A stretch of 64,000 nucleotides of DNA from Pseudomonas lactis (GTDB lineage: Bacteria; Pseudomonadota; Gammaproteobacteria; Pseudomonadales; Pseudomonadaceae), in NCBI RefSeq assembly GCF_001439845.1, contig NZ_JYLO01000007.1:62001-126000 (forward strand). Reading direction: 5' to 3'. Below are positions 20,453-28,772 of the stretch, in pieces. The notes beneath the pieces were generated by a model. That model saw nothing but the letters and a program-made list of their open reading frames with translations. It ran no database searches and was not told where the DNA came from. Both the position numbers and the translations under genes were made by a program. The number at the start of each line of letters is the position of its first letter. Position 1 is the stretch's first letter.

Positions 20453-21930
20453 GGCTGGGTACCGGAAAAAGGGGTGTAAGCGTGGGTGGGCGCTGAAGGC
20501 TGCCAACCACCGCCAAGGGCACGGAACAGACTGATCTGGCGTTGCAGCAATTGACCATCGGCGTCGGCCCGCGTGGCCTGCAAACGGATCAGCTCACGCT
20601 CGCTGTCCAGCACGTCGAGAAAGTCGATAGCCCCCGCCTCATAGTTGAATTGGGCCAATGTGTAAGCCTGGCGGCTGCTCTCCAGCGCCTGGCTCAGGGC
20701 CGCGTGGCGCTGGCGTTCGCCGTCGTATAAGGCCAGGGCCTGGCGCACCTCCTTGAGGGCCTTGAGCACGCTGGCCTCGAACTGCGCCACCTCCACCTGC
20801 TCAAGCGCTCGCGCCTGTTTGACCCGCGCACGGTTGGCCTGCCAATTGGGGAACTGCCAGGTGATCAGTGGGCCGATGCCGAACATCAGCGCGCTGCTGT
20901 CGCCCAGTTCATGGGGCTTGTTGGCCGAGGAAGACACGGAAGCGCCGAAGGTGACCTTGGGGTACAGGTCGGCCTGGACGATATCCACTTGCAGCGTGGC
21001 CGCCTGCAACGTGCGCTCGGCCTGACGGATGTCGGGGCGGCGCGCCAACAATTGCCAGCCATCGCCCACCGGCAATTCGGCATTGAGTCGGGGCACCACT
21101 TCACACGTTGCGGCGCCAGAGCCTTCTTCAAGATCAGCGACGCCGGTCAGCATTGCCAGCTCGTAGAGCGCGGCTTGCCGACGCGCCTCGAGCATCGGCA
21201 GCAACGCCTGGGTTTCGCCTTGCAGGGCTTGCATGCGGCTGTATTCAAGGTCCGTCACCACACCGGCCTGGCGCTGGCGATCAATCAACGCCAGGCTGCG
21301 CCCGACCACGTCCAACGAATGGCGCTGGACCTTGGCACGCGCACCCAAAGCGCAGGCATTCACATAAGCGCGGGTGGTTTGCGCCACGACCGTGATGCGC
21401 AGCAAGTCTTCGGCAGCCTGCGCCGCCGCGGCTTGCACCTGGGCTCGTTCGATCGTGCGCTGGACCTGGCCCCAGACATCCACTTGATAAGCCAGCTCGA
21501 AGCCTGGGTTGAATGCCCACTCTGACGGCGCGTGGCTATCGGTGGCCTTGGCCAGCGTCTGGTCATCGGCCGTCTTGCCGTAAGCGGCACCCAGTGACGC
21601 CTGGGTGGACGGCCAGCGCTCGGCATCGGCCTGCATGATCCCCGCCAGCATCGCCTGCACATGGGCCTGGGCCGCCGCCAGGTCGCGGTTGTGCAGCAGC
21701 GCCTGTTGCACCAGCGCATCGAGTTGCGGATCGTTGTACAACTGCCACCAACGCTCGGGCAATGCCTGGGCGGACACACCCTGCGGCAGATGGCTCAAGG
21801 CATTGATGCGTTCAGGATGTGGCTGTGCCGGCTTATGTGCGACCCAGGATGAACAACCCGCCAACAACGCCACTGCCACACCGAGCAGCGAGAGACGGCC
21901 ATGTCGTGGGAAAAAAGAAGGCGAACCCAT
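20449..21930 (-). CDS. Outer-membrane efflux lipoprotein (NodT/OprM family)
   Basis: TolC-like channel of 493 aa. The signal peptide ends in a lipobox, LLAGC, so the mature protein is lipid-anchored. Two OEP repeats form the barrel and helical tunnel (WWQLYNDPQLDALVQQAL at the N-terminal repeat). It is first in the operon with emrA and emrB, an order seen in many Pseudomonas emr clusters. I chose ATG 21930 (GSPSFFPRHG) for a normal-length signal peptide; a longer frame starts 7 codons earlier. Confidence 0.9.
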   Translation of the reverse strand: MGSPSFFPRHGRLSLLGVAVALLAGCSSWVAHKPAQPHPERINALSHLPQGVSAQALPERWWQLYNDPQLDALVQQALLHNRDLAAAQAHVQAMLAGIMQADAERWPSTQASLGAAYGKTADDQTLAKATDSHAPSEWAFNPGFELAYQVDVWGQVQRTIERAQVQAAAAQAAEDLLRITVVAQTTRAYVNACALGARAKVQRHSLDVVGRSLALIDRQRQAGVVTDLEYSRMQALQGETQALLPMLEARRQAALYELAMLTGVADLEEGSGAATCEVVPRLNAELPVGDGWQLLARRPDIRQAERTLQAATLQVDIVQADLYPKVTFGASVSSSANKPHELGDSSALMFGIGPLITWQFPNWQANRARVKQARALEQVEVAQFEASVLKALKEVRQALALYDGERQRHAALSQALESSRQAYTLAQFNYEAGAIDFLDVLDSERELIRLQATRADADGQLLQRQISLFRALGGGWQPSAPTHAYTPFSGTQP

Positions 21931-22071
21931 CAAAGAAATCCAGAAGGCCAAGTAGAGACGCAGGGTAAAAGCGCAACGGGGTGCGCATCTCCCGAGTTCT
22001 GGACAACCATCGTTTCGATTGGGACAAGGTGGGACGACGCTTCTGAATCGCGCGTCGAACTCGTTCAGAAA

Positions 22072-22160
22072 TGTGGGAGCGGGCTTGCCCGCGAAGGCGG
22101 TGTGTCAGTCGGTGCATCTGTTGCTGCACTAAAGCTTTCGCAGGCAAGCCAGCTCCCACA
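22072..22160. repeat. REPIN-like inverted repeat pair with divergent arms
   Basis: Left arm TGTGGGAGCGGGCTTGCCCG and right arm complementary to TGTGGGAGCTGGCTTGCCTG. The arms are two different subtypes, so their pairing is imperfect. It lies between the araC-type gene and the efflux operon it may control. Confidence 0.85.
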
Positions 22161-22212
22161 TTGGACCTTCGTCGCCCCTCGCCAAAGTGCCAGTCACGGC
22201 TACCGCTGTGAT

Positions 22213-22953
22213 TCAGACCAGGCGGCAGTGACTCGGGGTGTAACCCAGGGTGCGCTTGAACATCGCGGTAAATGCACTAGGGCTTTGGTAACCGTGCTCC
22301 AAAGCCACCTCCAAAATGGAGGCGCCACTGGCCAGCCGCTGCATGCTGAGCAGCAACCGCGTGCGCTTGCGCCATTCGCCGTAACTCATGCCCAGTTCTT
22401 TCTGGAACAGCCGAGCGAGGGTGCGTGAACTCATATTGAGCTGCACCGCCCAACACTCCAGTTTCGATTCCTGGGAAGGGTTGTCGATAAAGTCGGCACA
22501 CAGTGATTTGAGCCTCGGCTCATGCGGGATCGGCACATGCGCCAGTACCCGCTGCGCGCGGTCAAGCTCCGAGAAAATCAGCTCGACAATCTGCACATGA
22601 CGCAACGACGCCGGCTGGCTGTCAGGCTCATCGCCCGCAGCCACAATCAGCTCGCGCAGCAAGGGTGAAACCCTGATGACCTCGCACGCCTGCGCCAACC
22701 GACCGTGCGCCCCCGGCGAGATCAGCAAAGTGCGCATACGCACCTCGCCGGTCATGCGGATCTGATGCTCCATCGCCGGGGGCACCCATAGGGCGTGCCC
22801 GGAAGGCAGCACCCAGGTTGCCTGCTGCACCGACACCAGCATTACACCGTTGATGGCATAGACCAGTTGGCCCTCGTCATGTCGATGAGCAGCCACTATG
22901 TCGCCGTGCACGTAGTTACCGGCGAGGGCTGCCAAAGAGGTATGCGCGTTCAT
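22213..22953 (-). CDS. AraC-family transcriptional regulator
   Basis: Regulator of 246 aa with an N-terminal cupin (HRHDEGQLVYAINGVMLV, metal/ligand-like pocket) and a C-terminal double helix-turn-helix (MSSRTLARLFQKELGMSY and ASILEVALEHGYQSPSAFTAMFKRTLGYTP). It is read in the same direction as the efflux operon 280 bases downstream, which it probably controls. The start is uncertain. ATG 22953 has no good ribosome site, but a short ORF with a strong site ends one base before it. A GTG at 22986 is the alternative. Confidence 0.88.
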   Translation of the reverse strand: MNAHTSLAALAGNYVHGDIVAAHRHDEGQLVYAINGVMLVSVQQATWVLPSGHALWVPPAMEHQIRMTGEVRMRTLLISPGAHGRLAQACEVIRVSPLLRELIVAAGDEPDSQPASLRHVQIVELIFSELDRAQRVLAHVPIPHEPRLKSLCADFIDNPSQESKLECWAVQLNMSSRTLARLFQKELGMSYGEWRKRTRLLLSMQRLASGASILEVALEHGYQSPSAFTAMFKRTLGYTPSHCRLV

Positions 22954-22954
22954 T

Positions 22955-23011
22955 TCAGCAAGCCGCGAGCAGGTCAGGCCGGCCACTGTTGGAAGGATCC
23001 TTGGGCATCAT
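22955..23011 (-). CDS. Possible 18-aa leader ORF before the AraC gene
   Basis: Reads MMPKDPSNSGRPDLLAAC then TGA, and one base later comes the regulator ATG. It has the best ribosome site of the region (AAGGAGA, 7 bases before the ATG), while the regulator itself lacks one. This suggests translational coupling through the leader. The frame differs from that of the regulator, so a frameshift in the sequence, which would join them into one longer N-terminus, is the alternative. Confidence 0.45.
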   Translation of the reverse strand: MMPKDPSNSGRPDLLAAC

Positions 23012-23202
23012 GTCGCGTCTCCTTTTTTGAACAGAGTGACCCATTGAGTCTCAGTGGCCACTGGATCCAATACTAAACAAAGAAAGGGGGCGGGGAATTG
23101 CGTATTAGGGTGGGGACTGTGAAAAAACGTCGAGTAAAAATTAAAAAAACCAAAATATCGGCGAGTAGATTTCAAGAAAAAAAGATTATTGCTTTTGGGG
23201 AT

Positions 23203-23229
23203 AACAGGGGCTCGCAAAGAGCCCCTGTT
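23203..23229 (-). terminator. Hairpin after the autotransporter gene
   Basis: Perfect 11-bp stem AACAGGGGCTC / GAGCCCCTGTT with a 5-base loop, 11 bases after the autotransporter stop. On the minus strand the U-rich run appears only about 25 bases later. The rest of 23012-23240 is AT-rich and has no gene. Confidence 0.75.
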
Positions 23230-23240
23230 CGGGCTTAACC

Positions 23241-25844
23241 CTAAAACGCGTAACGCGCCTTGACCATCACCCCATCAGCATCAAACCCGCTACGCGCCTG
23301 GCGGGTATAGCTGGCGCCCACGGTCAGCGCCGACACCTGATAATTCAGGCCCAGGCTGGCTTCGTAACTGTCACGTGCGACCGAAGCGCCCGTGACGGTA
23401 AACGCCGAACCGCCCAGCACAAAGCTGGAGGTTTGCGCCACGCGGTCACCCATCAGGTCGTGGTAGGCCATCAATGTGGCTTCCGGTTGCAGGCTGCCAG
23501 TGGCCAACGGGAAGTTGCCGGCCAAGCGCACACCCGCGCCCAACTCGCCCACTTCATAGCGTTGCGAGCCGGTGCTCAGCGCCGCCGAAGAGCCCTTCTC
23601 GGTAAAGCTGTCCATGCGCACGTTGGAATAACGCGCCGCGACTCGCGGTTCTATCACGGCAGCATCCGACAGCGTGAAGCTGTAGCCGCCCAGTACGCTG
23701 GCCGACAACACATTGCTGTCGTAGCTACCCTTGGCTGTCGTACCCGCCACACGACGCTTGCTGTCATTGTCGTTATGGCCATAGCTCAGGCTGCCGTCGA
23801 CAAACCAGTTCTGCAGCGACCAGTTGCCGTACAACGACAGCGCATGGCCCTGCACGTCGGTCTTGGTGCCCAGGTCCGAATGGATGTTGGAGTTGAGGTA
23901 GCTGTACGCCACGCCCACCGCGGTGCTGTCGTTCAACCGACCATCCACACCCACCGCCATGCCGCTGCTGTTGGCCGAATAACCGTTGTCGCCGCTGCGT
24001 CCATCCTGATCCATGTTGCTGCTCAAGCCTTGCAACCACACACCCACGGCTTCGCGATTATCACGCTGGCCCGAGAGGCGATTGAGGATCGCGCCATTGA
24101 TCACCGTCTGGCCCGACAAGGCCACGTCCAGCGCACCACGGTTGACGTCCGGCTTGAGTTGCTCGCCCACCTGCGCCAACTGCTGCGCCGTGCCCGCATT
24201 GGCCAGGGCCTGGAACACCGGATCATCCGTTGCCAACTGCCCGAGCACGTCATTTTTTGCTTCGTTGACCACAGTGACAACCGGCTCAGTGGCGCCCGCG
24301 CCGGTCAGTTCCTCTTGCACTTGCTGATTGCTCTTCAACCCCACCACGGCCTTGACCGTCTGCGCATCGGCCGAATAACTGAGCACGTCCAGCAACGACG
24401 AAGTGCTGGCAACCGACAGGCCGTTGTTCTGCACACTGCTGGCTTGCAGCAAGGTGTATTCGGTGCCGCTCGGCACGGGGGTGAAATCGCCTGGGTTGGC
24501 GCTCAAGGTCACTTTCGATGCCTGGGCGAAATTCGCCGCACCGTTGACCGTCAGGTATGGCGTGGTCGGCACTACGCTGTTGGCCAGGCGCATATCAATG
24601 CCTGCACCGCTGGCGACGTTGAGGTCACCGGTGAGCACCGTGCCCGGGGCCGACAGGTTCAGAGAGCCCGAGTTGATCGACACCGGCGCGATGATGCGGC
24701 TGCCGGAAAAGTCAGCCTGGCCGGCGATGTTCACCGCGCTGACGTTGAGCACGTCGCCGACGATTTTGCCGCCGGTCCAGTTGAGGGTGGCGCGGTTGGC
24801 TGCGTCGATAGCGATTCCGGAATTGCTGCGGATTTCACCGGCTTGTTGGTTGATTTCGAAGGTGGAGGTTTGCTCAGCTGCGTCGACAGAGATGGCCGTG
24901 CCATCGGCGATGATCGTGCCGCGGTTGATGATGCCGCGGGAGCCGGTGGGGCTGTTTTGGGTGAAGGTGGCGCCCAGGAGATCGATCGCTTTGGCGTTTG
25001 TACCTTTGGCTTCGAGGGTGCCGGTGTTGAGGATGGAGTCGACGGTACCTGCATAAAAAACAATACCGGAAGCATCTGCGCCGTTCACAGACAGCAGGCC
25101 ACTGTTTTCGATACGCAGTGGACTCGTGGTGGTTTCAACTTCTATGCCCCAGGCGCGCTGGCCCGTTGCAGTGATAGTCCCGGAGTTGATGATTTTGCCG
25201 CCGATATTGATCGGGAAATCACTCGGGCCATCCACTGCCAGCGCCACTACTTCATCGCCGACCACCTCGATCACGCCCGTGTTAGCAACGTCGCCTGCCA
25301 CTTGCGTGTTATGCAGGAACATACCCTCGCCGCCAACCGTGCCACCAAAAGCAGAAGTGCCCGATACAACGGGAGTTGTTTTAATGGTGCCGGAGTTGAT
25401 TACGCTGCCACCAATCACGGCATCACCAATCTCAAAACCTTCGTAACCGCCATTGTTCATGGTGATGTTACCGGCCTGAATCAGATCGCCCGTAATCGTA
25501 CTAGGGGTTGAGCCGTCGTTTGCAAAACCGAATGGGTCCACGGCAAACGCCCGAATGGAACGTCCGTCAGAGGTCATCACAATATCAGCACGATTGATCA
25601 GCGAACCTTGAATACTGGTATTGGAAACACTGACACCCATCAACGCAGTAGTGCCAGAGTCGGGGGTGGGCGTTTGATTGGTCGCTTCAGTCAGCCTCCC
25701 GGTGAAGGTCAGAGATTCGTTAAACGTCTCACCCTTCCACGAGGTTTTGCCTTGACTCAGATCCACTTCAACGGCCAATGCCTGGCTGCTGATTGCACCG
25801 ACCACCACGGCCAACAGTTTTTGCTTGAACGGTTTTTGCTTCAT
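23241..25844 (-). CDS. Type Va autotransporter
   Basis: Secreted or surface protein of 867 aa. A signal peptide (about 1-24, KLLAVVVGAISSQALAVE) is followed by a beta-helix passenger with repeating INSGTI/NTGTLEA-like turns (about 60-420), a linker, and a C-terminal barrel (about 590-867) ending in Phe (VKARYAF) as the BAM signal requires. No serine-protease, lipase or pertactin catalytic motif is visible, so adhesion is the likeliest role. The gene stands alone with its own terminator, in the accessory block beside tRNA-Lys. Confidence 0.93.
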   Translation of the reverse strand: MKQKPFKQKLLAVVVGAISSQALAVEVDLSQGKTSWKGETFNESLTFTGRLTEATNQTPTPDSGTTALMGVSVSNTSIQGSLINRADIVMTSDGRSIRAFAVDPFGFANDGSTPSTITGDLIQAGNITMNNGGYEGFEIGDAVIGGSVINSGTIKTTPVVSGTSAFGGTVGGEGMFLHNTQVAGDVANTGVIEVVGDEVVALAVDGPSDFPINIGGKIINSGTITATGQRAWGIEVETTTSPLRIENSGLLSVNGADASGIVFYAGTVDSILNTGTLEAKGTNAKAIDLLGATFTQNSPTGSRGIINRGTIIADGTAISVDAAEQTSTFEINQQAGEIRSNSGIAIDAANRATLNWTGGKIVGDVLNVSAVNIAGQADFSGSRIIAPVSINSGSLNLSAPGTVLTGDLNVASGAGIDMRLANSVVPTTPYLTVNGAANFAQASKVTLSANPGDFTPVPSGTEYTLLQASSVQNNGLSVASTSSLLDVLSYSADAQTVKAVVGLKSNQQVQEELTGAGATEPVVTVVNEAKNDVLGQLATDDPVFQALANAGTAQQLAQVGEQLKPDVNRGALDVALSGQTVINGAILNRLSGQRDNREAVGVWLQGLSSNMDQDGRSGDNGYSANSSGMAVGVDGRLNDSTAVGVAYSYLNSNIHSDLGTKTDVQGHALSLYGNWSLQNWFVDGSLSYGHNDNDSKRRVAGTTAKGSYDSNVLSASVLGGYSFTLSDAAVIEPRVAARYSNVRMDSFTEKGSSAALSTGSQRYEVGELGAGVRLAGNFPLATGSLQPEATLMAYHDLMGDRVAQTSSFVLGGSAFTVTGASVARDSYEASLGLNYQVSALTVGASYTRQARSGFDADGVMVKARYAF

Positions 25845-25913
25845 TTGAAAACTCCATGTACGACAGAAGACATCGCCATAAACCCATGGCGATTACAGAT
25901 ATAAAACGAACGA

Positions 25914-26153
25914 CTACAACAAGCGCCGCTGCACCGCCTCATCCAACGTGCTGCGGGTCAGAGCTTGCACCACCTCGTGGGTGTCCTGGCGGAAAGGTAC
26001 GGCAACGATCAACAACAATTGCATCCAGGTACGCAGCGACTCGCTCTTGCGCACAAGGCCCAGCCCCTTGCCGGGCAAGCGGCGCTGCTGATCTTCCAAC
26101 AGGCGGTTTTGCCGCTCGCGAATCAGGTCCTCACCCGGCAGGGTTAAGGCCAT
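25914..26153 (-). pseudogene. Possible tpsB N-terminal fragment joined to an unrecognised tail
   Basis: Open frame of 79 codons from ATG 26153. Its first part, LPGEDLIRERQNRLLEDQQR, resembles the start of mature ShlB/FhaC-type transporters (PG-x-x-x-LIRxRQ-x-RLL-x-x-QQ). The expected POTRA region does not follow: after RRLPGKG the sequence continues with SESLRTWMQLLLIVAVPFRQ, which I cannot place. A decayed second two-partner system is the simplest explanation. It could also be a small real gene upstream of the autotransporter. Confidence 0.35.
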
Positions 26154-26192
26154 CACGCTGTGGGAAGCGAGGCATTGAGCACCCACACGAAC

Positions 26193-26209
26193 GACCGAAC
26201 TATTCGGTC
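26193..26209. promoter_or_regulatory. Operator-like palindrome GACCGAA-CTA-TTCGGTC
   Basis: Exact 7-bp inverted arms with a 3-base spacer, the form of many TetR-family operators. No TetR gene lies in the window. It sits 40 bases upstream of the possible tpsB fragment, so it may have controlled a gene that is now lost or moved. Confidence 0.4.
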
Positions 26210-26307
26210 AGTACCGGCCCGCTTATGAGTTAAGGAATATTTTGGACTGCAACGGAATCTGAGCAAGGGCTGACTCAGCGTCGACTCGGACTTGCCAAAT
26301 AACAGGC

Positions 26308-26348
26308 AAAAAAAAACCCGGAAATCCTCACTTGCGTGGGCCTTCCGG
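26308..26348 (-). terminator. Terminator of tRNA-Lys
   Basis: On the minus strand a stem TTCCGG pairing (with CCGGAA), extended by a CTCAC/GTGGG inner stem, is followed by a run of nine Ts (26308-26316 as A on the plus strand). It ends the tRNA transcript about 20 bases after its 3' end. Confidence 0.8.
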
Positions 26349-26368
26349 ATTTTCTAAACCGCCAAAAA

Positions 26369-26444
26369 TGGTGGGTCGTGTGGGATTCGAACCTACGACC
26401 AATTGGTTAAAAGCCAACTGCTCTACCAACTGAGCTAACGACCC
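26369..26444 (-). tRNA. tRNA-Lys (anticodon TTT)
   Basis: Complete 76-base cloverleaf on the minus strand. The acceptor stem GGGTCGT pairs with ACGACCC, the D arm is AGCTCAGTTGGTAGAGC, the anticodon loop CTTTTAA has anticodon TTT, the T arm is GTAGGTTCGAATCCTAC, and CCA is encoded. Its 3' end faces the accessory block to the left. In P. aeruginosa the equivalent tRNA-Lys next to the tol-que genes is a known island attachment site. Confidence 0.97.
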
Positions 26445-26567
26445 GCTGTGTGGTGGCGCGTATAATACTGATTTCTAAGGATTATTCAACACCTTATTTT
26501 AAATAAATCAGAAAAAACGCATTTGAACGGTAATTCGGTGGGTAGAACGCCTATCGCAGCCGCCTGA

Positions 26568-27215
26568 TCAGCGCCCTGGCTCGTCGTTCCACAGGTACTT
26601 GTGCAGCTGCAATTGCAGGCGCACCGGCAGGTTGTCCGCCACTACCCAGTCCGCCAGCTCCCGGGCGTTCAGGTCGTGATGGCTGGGTGAGAACAGCACC
26701 TCGCCCGCCCGCCGCTCCAGGCCATACTGGATCAGCTTGGAGGTGGCCCAGTCATAATCGTCACGGGAACAGATGACGAACTTGACCTGATCGTTGGCCG
26801 TCAGCAAGTCGATGTTCTCGTAGCGGTTGCGGTGGGCTTCCTTGGAATCCGGGGTCTTGAGGTCGACCACTCGGCTGACGCGCGAATCGACCGCAGAGAT
26901 GTCCAGGGCGCCGCTGGTTTCCAGTGACACCTCGTAGCCGGCGTCGCACAGTTGCTTGAGCAAAGGGATGGCGTTGGGTTGCGCCAAGGGCTCGCCGCCC
27001 GTCACGCAGACGTAGCGCGGCCGGTAGCCGGCAACCTGTTCCAGGATGTCGTCGAGGGTGCGCACGGTGCCGCCACTGAAGGCGTAGGCGCTGTCACAGT
27101 ATTGGCAGCGCAATGGGCAGCCGGTCAACCGTACAAAGACAGTGGGCAGGCCAGCAGTGCGCGTTTCACCCTGCAACGAGTAAAAGACTTCGGTAATACG
27201 TAATGTGTCTTGCAT
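26568..27215 (-). CDS. queE: 7-carboxy-7-deazaguanine synthase
   Basis: Radical SAM enzyme in queuosine (preQ0) synthesis, converting carboxytetrahydropterin to CDG. At 215 aa it has the short family length. The cluster motif is CPLRCQYC (C-x3-C-x2-C), followed by VTGGEPLAQ. I chose ATG 27215 (QDTLRITEVFYSLQGE), matching the common family N-terminus; the frame opens 3 codons earlier. It sits downstream of cpoB, as in other pseudomonads. The usual next gene queC is missing: tRNA-Lys follows directly after about 120 bases. Confidence 0.95.
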   Translation of the reverse strand: MQDTLRITEVFYSLQGETRTAGLPTVFVRLTGCPLRCQYCDSAYAFSGGTVRTLDDILEQVAGYRPRYVCVTGGEPLAQPNAIPLLKQLCDAGYEVSLETSGALDISAVDSRVSRVVDLKTPDSKEAHRNRYENIDLLTANDQVKFVICSRDDYDWATSKLIQYGLERRAGEVLFSPSHHDLNARELADWVVADNLPVRLQLQLHKYLWNDEPGR

Positions 27216-27330
27216 AGTCGCCACGGGCGTAACAGCTAAACAGGCTGTCCGCCTCCGTCAGGCACTTCAAGGGATTGCGCCAACGCGTCAACCCCAGGAA
27301 GCGTGTTTCATAAAAGGGCGTGGATTCTAA

Positions 27331-27358
27331 CGAAAAAACCCGCGACAAGCGCGGGTTT
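27331..27358 (-). terminator. Terminator after cpoB
   Basis: Stem AAACCCGCG / CGCGGGTTT with a 5-base loop (27336-27358), followed on the minus strand by a T run (complement of 27333-27338). It separates the tol-pal operon from queE, which must then have its own promoter or rely on read-through. Confidence 0.88.
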
Positions 27359-27379
27359 CTTCTAAACGGGCTGCATGGC

Positions 27380-28210
27380 TTACAAGCGTTGCAGGTCCCG
27401 CTGGGCCAACTGCGCCGCGGAGGTACCCGGGTACTGGGCAACCACCTGCTGCAGAATGCCTTTGACCTTGTCGGTATGACCCAGGCGGCGTTCTACATCA
27501 GCGAGTTTGTACAGCGAATCCGGAACCTTGGCGTGCTTGGGGTACAGCTGGCTGACCTTGGCAAAAGCCTGGCCCGCCGCTTGCAAATCACCCTTTGCCA
27601 GGTTGACCTCACCCAACCAGTACTGGGCATTGCCCGCGTATTGGCTGTTAGGGTATTTGCGCAGGAAAGCGGTAAAAGCCTGGCTGGCCTTATCGAAGTC
27701 CTTGGCCTTGATCAGGTCGAAGGCTGCATCGTAATACAGTTTTTCCTTCGCTGGATCACCCGGCTCGCTGCTGGCAGCAGGGGCGGCAGCAGCGGCCCCC
27801 GCTGCGGCGCCACCGGCAGCGGCACTGGGTGCGCCACCGGCAGAAGAATTATCAGGAGTAGCGGCAGGTGCAACACCGGCTCCAATACGACGATCAAGAT
27901 CCTGGTATCGCTCCAAGCCTTCTTGCTTCAGCTGGTTCACTTGATTTTGCAGAACTTCAATGGCGCCTTGTTGCTGGGCCAATTGATCCTGCATGCGTTG
28001 CAGCTGGTTGAACAGTTCGCCCTGTGCCGAGGGAGCGGACGTAGCCGCTCCCCCCGCATAGGCGCCGTTCGTGCCATAACCTGCTGGCGGATAACTGCTC
28101 CCGCTATTGTTATAGCCTGAGTTGCTATCCGTTACAGGAACCGCAGCCCACACCGCAAGCGGTGCGAAGCTGAGAGCCAATACAGTTAGAGCACGACGGC
28201 ACGTTCGCAT
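27380..28210 (-). CDS. cpoB: Cell division coordinator CpoB (YbgF)
   Basis: Periplasmic protein of 276 aa linking the Tol system to peptidoglycan synthesis at the division site. It has a signal peptide (about 1-22, LALSFAPLAVWAA) and a low-complexity Gly/Tyr/Ser segment. A coiled-coil trimerisation helix follows (about 65-105, FNQLQRMQDQLAQQQGAIEV), then an Ala/Gly-rich linker and C-terminal TPR repeats (YYDAAFDLIKAKDFDKASQAF onward in three units). It starts 6 bases after pal, last gene of the tol-pal operon. Confidence 0.95.
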   Translation of the reverse strand: MRTCRRALTVLALSFAPLAVWAAVPVTDSNSGYNNSGSSYPPAGYGTNGAYAGGAATSAPSAQGELFNQLQRMQDQLAQQQGAIEVLQNQVNQLKQEGLERYQDLDRRIGAGVAPAATPDNSSAGGAPSAAAGGAAAGAAAAAPAASSEPGDPAKEKLYYDAAFDLIKAKDFDKASQAFTAFLRKYPNSQYAGNAQYWLGEVNLAKGDLQAAGQAFAKVSQLYPKHAKVPDSLYKLADVERRLGHTDKVKGILQQVVAQYPGTSAAQLAQRDLQRL

Positions 28211-28216
28211 GACGAA

Positions 28217-28717
28217 TTACTTACGCAGTTCGACGCGACGGTTCTGAGCCCACGACTGTTCGTCGTTGCCAGTTGCAACTGGACGCTCTTTACCGTAGGA
28301 AACCAGTTCCAGTTGGCCTGGAGCAACACCTTGCAGTACCAGGTAGCGCTGAACGGCTTTCGCACGACGCTCGCCCAGTGCCATGTTGTACTCACGAGTA
28401 CCACGGGCGTCAGTGTTACCTTCCAGAACAACGCGAGCGCCGTTAGCTTTCAGGTCCTTGGCGTGAACGTCCAGAGCGCGCATGGCTTCTGGCTTCAGGT
28501 CCGAACTGTCGTATTCGAAGTAGAAAGTGGTGATAGCGCGCAGAGCAGCTTCTTCGCTCAGGGAGCCGTCGACCGCACCAGTGTTGGCGCCGTAACCAGC
28601 GTTTGGATCAACAGCTGCGCCTTCACCGGCATTGTCGCCGCCTTTAGAGGAGCAACCAACGGCTACGGACAGAGCCAGAGCCAGAGCAGCAAACTTACCA
28701 AACTTCAGCATTTCCAT
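28217..28717 (-). CDS. pal: Peptidoglycan-associated lipoprotein Pal (OprL)
   Basis: Outer-membrane lipoprotein of 166 aa that grips peptidoglycan and interacts with TolB. The signal peptide ends in lipobox VAVGC-SS. The OmpA-like domain has [15 protein letters not shown] and the peptidoglycan-binding [11 protein letters not shown]...RRAKAV. It is the OprL of Pseudomonas. GGAG sits 8 bases before the ATG, and the gap to tolB is 55 bases. Confidence 0.97.
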   Translation of the reverse strand: MEMLKFGKFAALALALSVAVGCSSKGGDNAGEGAAVDPNAGYGANTGAVDGSLSEEAALRAITTFYFEYDSSDLKPEAMRALDVHAKDLKANGARVVLEGNTDARGTREYNMALGERRAKAVQRYLVLQGVAPGQLELVSYGKERPVATGNDEQSWAQNRRVELRK

Positions 28718-28772
28718 CGTGAAACTCCTAATGAACCCCAGTGTGTTAAGTACTTCTTTTTGTAGCGCCGCG

